Below, piece by piece: positions 59,949 through 64,000 of a stretch of 64,000 bases of DNA. The translations under genes were made by a program, and so were the position numbers. The stretch covers positions 62,001 through 126,000 of the forward strand of contig JAJEBF010000056.1 in the NCBI GenBank assembly GCA_022824025.1, read 5' to 3'. Below the pieces are notes generated by a model. That model was not told where the DNA came from. It did no database searches and worked only from the letters and a program-made list of their open reading frames with translations. Numbering within the stretch: the stretch's first letter is position 1; each line of letters opens with the position of its first letter. The stretch comes from Caldilineaceae bacterium (GTDB taxonomy: Bacteria; Chloroflexota; Anaerolineae; Caldilineales; Caldilineaceae).

Positions 59949-60881
59949 TTACTCGCCGCGCTCATAAGACCTGGCCAGAGCCGCCGGCTTCTGAATCTGC
60001 CGCGCTGTAAAGGCAAGCACCACGATTGTCATTATGTATGGCATCATTACCGCTATTTCTGATGGGACCGGAATGGCAAGCGCCTGAACCCATAGCTGCA
60101 AAGCATTAACCAGGCTGAACAGCAACGAGCCCCCCAGCACGCCTACCGTGCGCCAGCTGCCAAAGTAAACGAGTGCAACCGCAATAAAGCCAAGCCCGTT
60201 CGTCATGTTCTCCTGAAAGACATTCTGCAAACCAATGCTGAGAGACGCCCCGGCCACCGCCGCCAATGCACCCCCAATCATCATTGTCGTGTAGCGCACG
60301 CCATTGACACTGACGCCCAGTGTATCGGCTGCCTCCGGGTTGTGCCCGACGGCCCGGATCTTCAGGCCCAGTGTCGTACGGTTGATGACGAACCAGGATA
60401 CCGGCACCATCAGATACGCGAGATACACCAAGGCATTGTGATTGAACAAAATGTGTCCGATTCCCGGTATATCCGAAAGAAACGGGATGGCAAGCTGTCG
60501 AAAACCGCTTACGCCTTCCACCGAACCGATCAGCGTCTTGAACAACAGACTGCTCAAACCGAGGCCGAACAAATAAAGTCCGATGCCGCTGATGCCTTGC
60601 AACGACTGCATCGTCACGCTGACGAAGGCTTTCAGCAGCCCCATCAAAATACCAACCGCAATCGCGGCCAACAAGCCTACCCACAGATTGTGTCCTTCAA
60701 ACACCACGTAAAAGGCGAAAAATGCTCCCATCAGCATGATACCGTCCACGCCCAGATTCAAGACCCCGGAACGCTGGCCGAACGTCTCCCCCAATGAGGC
60801 GAAGAGATAGGGCGTTGCCAACCGTACACAGCTATGTAGGATGCCAACCAGTGTGGAAATCGTAAACAGTTCGTCAAACAT
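59949..60881 (-). CDS. ABC transporter permease, YufQ type
   Basis: 310 residues with about eight to nine membrane helices of the BPD_transp_2 family (PF02653). Family phrases are FGQRSGVLNLGVDGIMLMGA near residue 30, VSVTMQSLQGISGIGLYLFG near 105, LKIRAVGHNPEAADTLGVSV near 185 with the cytoplasmic coupling loop, and YFGSWRTVGVLGGSLLFSLV near 255. Together with the gene upstream it forms the membrane channel. It starts about 120 bases after the first permease gene. Confidence 0.92.
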   Translation of the reverse strand: MFDELFTISTLVGILHSCVRLATPYLFASLGETFGQRSGVLNLGVDGIMLMGAFFAFYVVFEGHNLWVGLLAAIAVGILMGLLKAFVSVTMQSLQGISGIGLYLFGLGLSSLLFKTLIGSVEGVSGFRQLAIPFLSDIPGIGHILFNHNALVYLAYLMVPVSWFVINRTTLGLKIRAVGHNPEAADTLGVSVNGVRYTTMMIGGALAAVAGASLSIGLQNVFQENMTNGLGFIAVALVYFGSWRTVGVLGGSLLFSLVNALQLWVQALAIPVPSEIAVMMPYIMTIVVLAFTARQIQKPAALARSYERGE

Positions 60882-61000
60882 TTCGGCTTCGTCTGGTCAA
60901 AGTTTCGTCCCGTACCTTTCCCACATCCGCTATGTGGCGCGGTGCTGGACGATCTCGTAGAATTGCTTCACACACCACTCGTGTGGAAGATTCTCTTTCC

Positions 61001-62146
61001 TCACTTCTCAACACTCTCTTCTCGTTCGTCAATACTCGCTTCCCGCTTCTCGCCTTCCGCTATGAGTGGCTCGTCAGACCCTTCATCCCCGACTCTACGC
61101 CGCGACCGCCGTCTCACATACAAATCACTGGATACGACAAAAAGTACAACGAGCCCCTGTAGTGCGATCGCCAGCGCGCTGGGAACCTGCACGGCCCGCT
61201 GCATCTTGTCCGCGCCAACCAGCAGCGCACCAAACAGGGCTGAGGCCGGAATCGCCCCCAACGGGTGCAGTTTACCGAAGAGCGCAGCCACTATCCCGCT
61301 GAAACCGTAGCCGCCGCTCAGGCCCTCGAGCATTCGATGATGAACGCCCAACACCTCCACCGCACCGGCCAACCCGCACAGCATGCCGCTTAGGGCCAGC
61401 GATAACGTGACATATTTGCTGACTGGAATGCCAGCATACCTTGAGGCATTGGGGTTCAAACCCACCGCGCGGATGCGGTAGCCGATTGTCGTGCGCCAAA
61501 GCAGGAAATAGACGGCGAGCGCCAGGAGAACGGCGAGAATCGCGCCGCTGTGGAAGAGGGTGCGCGGCACCAATCGCGGCAGCCAAATCGACTCCGGCAG
61601 CGCCGCGCTCTGCGGTATGCTCGTGCCCGCCGCCACATGCTCCGGATCCAGCATCGGTCCCCGCAGCAAAAAGTTCATCAGCCGCAGGGCGATCTGGTTC
61701 ATCATCACCGTGGTCAGAATCTCATTGACGCCCAGCCGCGCCTTCAGAAAGCCGGGAATGCCGCCCCACAGGAGCCCTGCCGCCGCCCCGCTCACCAGAG
61801 TCAGCGGCAGCAAAATCAAGGCCGGCAAATTCCCAAACCCGACCCCAAATGCTGTCGCGGCCAGCGCGCCGACAACGATCTGCCCTTCACCGCCAATGTT
61901 GATTACGCCGCCCCGAAAGGCAATGCAAATTCCAAGACCCACCAACAGAAGTGGCGTGGCCTTGGTCAGAGTCTGTGTAATGCCGCTGACGTTACCCAGC
62001 GCGCCTTGTATCAGTGCGCTATATGCTTCAAAGGGATCGGTGCCAAGCAACAACAGGAGCAATATTCCGACCAAAAGTGCGACCAGCATCGCCGCCACCG
62101 GCAGCAATACATCGATCAGTTTGGCCAGATATAGTCGAATTTTCAT
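61001..62146 (-). CDS. ABC transporter permease, YufP type
   Basis: 381 residues, first gene of the operon, with a short N-terminal helix (LIDVLLPVAAMLVALLVGIL) and about eight more helices. Family marks: FRGGVINIGGEGQIVVGALA near residue 80, LGVNEILTTVMMNQIALRLM near 138 and the coupling-loop phrase GYRIRAVGLNPNASRYAGIP near 225. The C-terminus is a 40-residue charged tail (RRRSRRRVGDEGSDEPLIAE) not usual for the family. The ATG at 62146 has a weak ribosome site (GTAAAGGAT). An extended -10 promoter lies about 100 bases upstream. Confidence 0.92.
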   Translation of the reverse strand: MKIRLYLAKLIDVLLPVAAMLVALLVGILLLLLLGTDPFEAYSALIQGALGNVSGITQTLTKATPLLLVGLGICIAFRGGVINIGGEGQIVVGALAATAFGVGFGNLPALILLPLTLVSGAAAGLLWGGIPGFLKARLGVNEILTTVMMNQIALRLMNFLLRGPMLDPEHVAAGTSIPQSAALPESIWLPRLVPRTLFHSGAILAVLLALAVYFLLWRTTIGYRIRAVGLNPNASRYAGIPVSKYVTLSLALSGMLCGLAGAVEVLGVHHRMLEGLSGGYGFSGIVAALFGKLHPLGAIPASALFGALLVGADKMQRAVQVPSALAIALQGLVVLFVVSSDLYVRRRSRRRVGDEGSDEPLIAEGEKREASIDEREESVEK

Positions 62147-62247
62147 CCTTTACTCAGTAGCGCGTTGCCATCGCGCATGGGGATCATCCGACTTTCACCT
62201 CGCAGCCACATTGCGTGCAAGAACCGTCGGATTAGCAAACTGTCCCG

Positions 62248-62253
62248 ATTATA
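62248..62253 (-). promoter_or_regulatory. Extended -10 promoter of the BMP transporter operon
   Basis: On the minus strand TATAAT preceded by GGTGC; the -35 region (TGTTTG at 17 bases) is poor. It lies just after the cupin gene's stop, so the transporter has a promoter separate from the cupin gene. Confidence 0.55.
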
Positions 62254-62269
62254 GCACCATTCCCACAAT

Positions 62270-62668
62270 TCAAACAGTGCTCTGAAACGCGTCGCATCTG
62301 CCTTCCTCTGCATCCGGATAGAGAACCGCCGGCGCGGCGCGGGCAAAAACTGCAATGAGGCGCGCCGGCGCCTCCCCCACGTTGCGAACTTCATGGAGGA
62401 CGCCCTCCGGCACAAACACCGTGGTGTCCGCGCCGACCCGGTGGCGTTCATCTCCCAGTGTGACTTCAACTTCGCCGCTGAGAAAGGTCAGGCTCTCTTC
62501 ACAATCATGGTAATGCAGCGGGATCACGCCGCCAGGAGGCATGTATTGCTCCCAAAGCTCCATCTGCTCTGCGCCGCACGTGCGCCCCGTGATGATGCGC
62601 GCGCCCGGAATGCTGCTGCGCGTGTTGATCGGGTCGTAATCGCTGTGGTTATGTGGAAGAACTGCCAT
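62270..62668 (-). CDS. Single-domain cupin protein
   Basis: 132 residues forming one cupin barrel. Motif 1 is PLHYHDCEESLTFLSGEVEV near residues 50-69 with the His-His-Glu metal set (H52, H54, E58) and motif 2 is FVPEGVLHEVRNVG near 85-98 with the final His. Such proteins bind metals or small ligands, sometimes as sugar-binding or dioxygenase-like enzymes; the product cannot be named. It follows the methyltransferase gene by 32 bases on the same strand. Confidence 0.88.
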   Translation of the reverse strand: MAVLPHNHSDYDPINTRSSIPGARIITGRTCGAEQMELWEQYMPPGGVIPLHYHDCEESLTFLSGEVEVTLGDERHRVGADTTVFVPEGVLHEVRNVGEAPARLIAVFARAAPAVLYPDAEEGRCDAFQSTV

Positions 62669-62700
62669 TTTTTCACCGCCCTGTTTTCAGATTCCAGCAG

Positions 62701-63405
62701 CTAGCCGTTTTCACCTGTTCCAGGCAACCTTCGCAAGCGCAGCATTCGGCTGCCGCCCTTCTGAAATTCATAAGGCGCCTCCATAACTCTAGCCTCAATG
62801 CCCCGCAGCGCAAAAACCTCAATTACGCCCTGCACGTGGGGCGACGGAGCCCCGCCAACCTGCAGCAGCGGAAAGGCCCGCGCCTCCGGGGCCACCCGCA
62901 GCATCTCCTCCAGCGCCTGCACATGAAAGTCCAGATCAAACTCCCTGCTATACAGAAATAGAAGGTGGGAAGAAAGCGCGAGGTCAAAACTGTTGTCCTC
63001 AAAAGGCAGGTCCGGCAGCGAGGCTTCCACATAACGGCCCTCGCGCTTACCCGCCGCGTAGTCGGCCAGAAACCGGCGCATCGCCCACATCCGCCGCTCT
63101 CCCAGCGCCGGCAGCGACGGCACATACGTCCACACAAAGTCATCCCGGTTGCGCGCCAGTTGCTCCATGATTATGTCGTATGTCTCCTCTACGCGCCGTT
63201 CGATTGCCTCCCCAGGAAACGCGTACAACGGATCGACCGAGACAACCGAGCGGCCCAGCGCAGTCATCTCCGCATTGAAGCTGGCCGGGCCGTCCCCGCA
63301 ACCAAGAGTCCGCCCCCTGAGCTCCCGCTCCCGCAGGTCGAACATCCCCTGATATTCCGCCATCGTCCGCCCCCAAGGCACGACGCCATCGACCGTGAAG
63401 GGCAT
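62701..63405 (-). CDS. SAM-dependent methyltransferase-like protein
   Basis: 234 residues with a class I methyltransferase core. Motif I is TLGCGDGPASFNAEM near residue 33, binding S-adenosylmethionine; the acidic residue after strand 2 is in VVSVDPLYA near 55; motif IV is FEDNSFDLALSSHLLFLYS near 135. The substrate is unknown. The ATG at 63405 (MPFTVDGVVPWG) has no strong ribosome site. It leads a small two-gene unit with the cupin. Confidence 0.82.
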   Translation of the reverse strand: MPFTVDGVVPWGRTMAEYQGMFDLRERELRGRTLGCGDGPASFNAEMTALGRSVVSVDPLYAFPGEAIERRVEETYDIIMEQLARNRDDFVWTYVPSLPALGERRMWAMRRFLADYAAGKREGRYVEASLPDLPFEDNSFDLALSSHLLFLYSREFDLDFHVQALEEMLRVAPEARAFPLLQVGGAPSPHVQGVIEVFALRGIEARVMEAPYEFQKGGSRMLRLRRLPGTGENG

Positions 63406-64000
63406 CCCTATGCCTTTTCTTTACCCGAATGTTGAGCGGTTTCCATTCCCCCTCCCTGTGCAGAACTGACTCATTATAACCTACTCAGAACCTGAAATAC
63501 CTGGTCGCGCCCGGCCCGCCACCCTTGTCTGGTCGCCCGCGGTCCTTGCATGCACCGTCCCCCCCCTGTAGGGGCGCCCCTTGTGGGCGCCCAAACCCCT
63601 CCGCACAGAAGCCCTCCTCCAATCTGAGACGCCAACAAGCCCCTCGCGCCCTTCCCCTGCAGTTCATCCCGCCGTTCCCCAACATATCCCCGTCCAGGCA
63701 ACAACCCATCCCCCTAATCCCCTAAATCCCCCCAAATCCCCGTTCAGACAACTAACCCCTGACCATTATGGTTCCCAGCGGCGGCCTGAAACCAACGCCA
63801 ATCTCGGCCGAACGCGCCGCCCCTGCAACGAATCCAGCCGATCGGTGTTCTCTACTTCTGGAACCTGCAGAATCCAGACAGCAAGCCGGCCGGTCCCCGA
63901 CCGCGAGCGGCCCGGAGTCCGCAAAACCAGGCCTTGCCACCAGCAATAGCACAGCAAGCGGAGAACGCACCTTGTCGGCAAACGAACCGCGCAACCCCGC
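63406..64000. other. Gene-free end of the window
   Basis: No convincing gene in this 595-base stretch. It includes the second copy of the dispersed repeat and a stretch of CCCC(A/T)-rich direct repeats near 63700-63745 (CCCCCTAATCCCCTAAATCC). Frames across the repeat give Trp/Ala/Pro/Thr/Arg-rich translations that arise from the repeat, not from a protein gene. Confidence 0.5.
63556..63652. repeat. Dispersed intergenic repeat, copy 2
   Basis: Starts with CCGTCCCCCCCTGTAGGGG and matches 30911-31010 in order and spacing of blocks, with about one difference in five bases. Contains the near-palindrome GGGCGCCCCTTGTGGGCGCC. Confidence 0.7.

Noticed and set aside
63474..63709. Frames translating to Trp-Ala-Pro-Thr-Arg-Gly-rich protein
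   Set aside because: They run through the dispersed repeat in two overlapping frames and reappear at the other copy; this is the repeat being translated, not a gene.

Overview
The window is about 64 kb of GC-rich bacterial chromosome with roughly 48 protein genes, two tRNA genes and no rRNA, prophage, CRISPR array or complete insertion sequence that I can recognise. Gene content (carbohydrate ABC transporters with Tat-type lipoprotein binding proteins, Gfo/Idh and TIM-barrel sugar enzymes, GH4, a YetA-like lyase, a phytanoyl-CoA dioxygenase, a Cys-type sulfatase, an Uma2 nuclease, FtsX-like permeases, a YebC-RuvC-RuvA block) resembles Chloroflexota of the Anaerolineae/Caldilineae type. That placement is inferred from gene content and style only; no marker-gene comparison was possible.

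Layout. 1-9415 (minus): a carbohydrate uptake and catabolism run (cyclase-family hydrolase, solute-binding lipoprotein, two permeases, a large FtsX-like permease, a TIM-barrel sugar isomerase, an oxidoreductase cut by the window edge). 9930-10621: mazEF toxin-antitoxin with its own promoter. 10646-15795 (minus): HEAT/zinc protein plus LOG protein, an AlbA_2/HATPase regulator, a sulfatase and an Uma2 nuclease with a heptad-repeat tail. 16084-27118 (plus): a polysaccharide cluster (YetA/PcRGLX-like lyase, five-bladed-propeller hydrolase, GH4 enzyme), interrupted by a minus-strand HTH antitoxin with a broken RelE toxin, then a glutaredoxin-thioredoxin reductase fusion, a PhyH dioxygenase and a second FtsX-like permease. 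27196-29618 (minus): paraslipin, NfeD and a DUF4870-like protein. 29875-40129 (plus): fmt, tRNA-Pro, an LRR/FN3 surface protein, a His-rich/CopC/CopC-CopD copper cluster and clpB. 40312-41099 (minus): an AT-richer islet with a GIY-YIG nuclease and a coiled-coil membrane protein. 41274-47807: a fatty acid desaturase, a very large GHMP kinase/UDP-sugar pyrophosphorylase fusion, a GalU-like protein with a degenerate signature, and OsmC. 48003-50022 (minus): sugar isomerase and Ldh-type dehydrogenase. 50395-57166 (plus): glycosyltransferase, acpS, pyrG, yebC, ruvC, ruvA, efp and tRNA-Thr. 57216-62146 (minus): a complete BMP-type nucleoside-like ABC transporter. 62270-63405 (minus): cupin and methyltransferase. 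The last 600 bases hold no gene but carry a copy of a dispersed repeat.

How it works together. Most of the window serves scavenging of plant- or algal-type glycans and sugars. Two importers bring in sugars and nucleoside-like solutes; glycoside-active enzymes, isomerases and dehydrogenases process them; the kinase/pyrophosphorylase fusion would be able to turn a free sugar into a UDP-sugar in one polypeptide. The strongest candidate for something little described is that fusion (42651-46019) with its neighbouring GalU-like protein that has lost the nucleotide-binding signature. Other points of note are a Grx-TrxR fusion, a RelE toxin killed by one amber codon next to an intact antitoxin, a probable transcription attenuator in the pyrG leader, an Arg-type EF-P with an unusual tip loop, and a foreign-looking low-GC islet.
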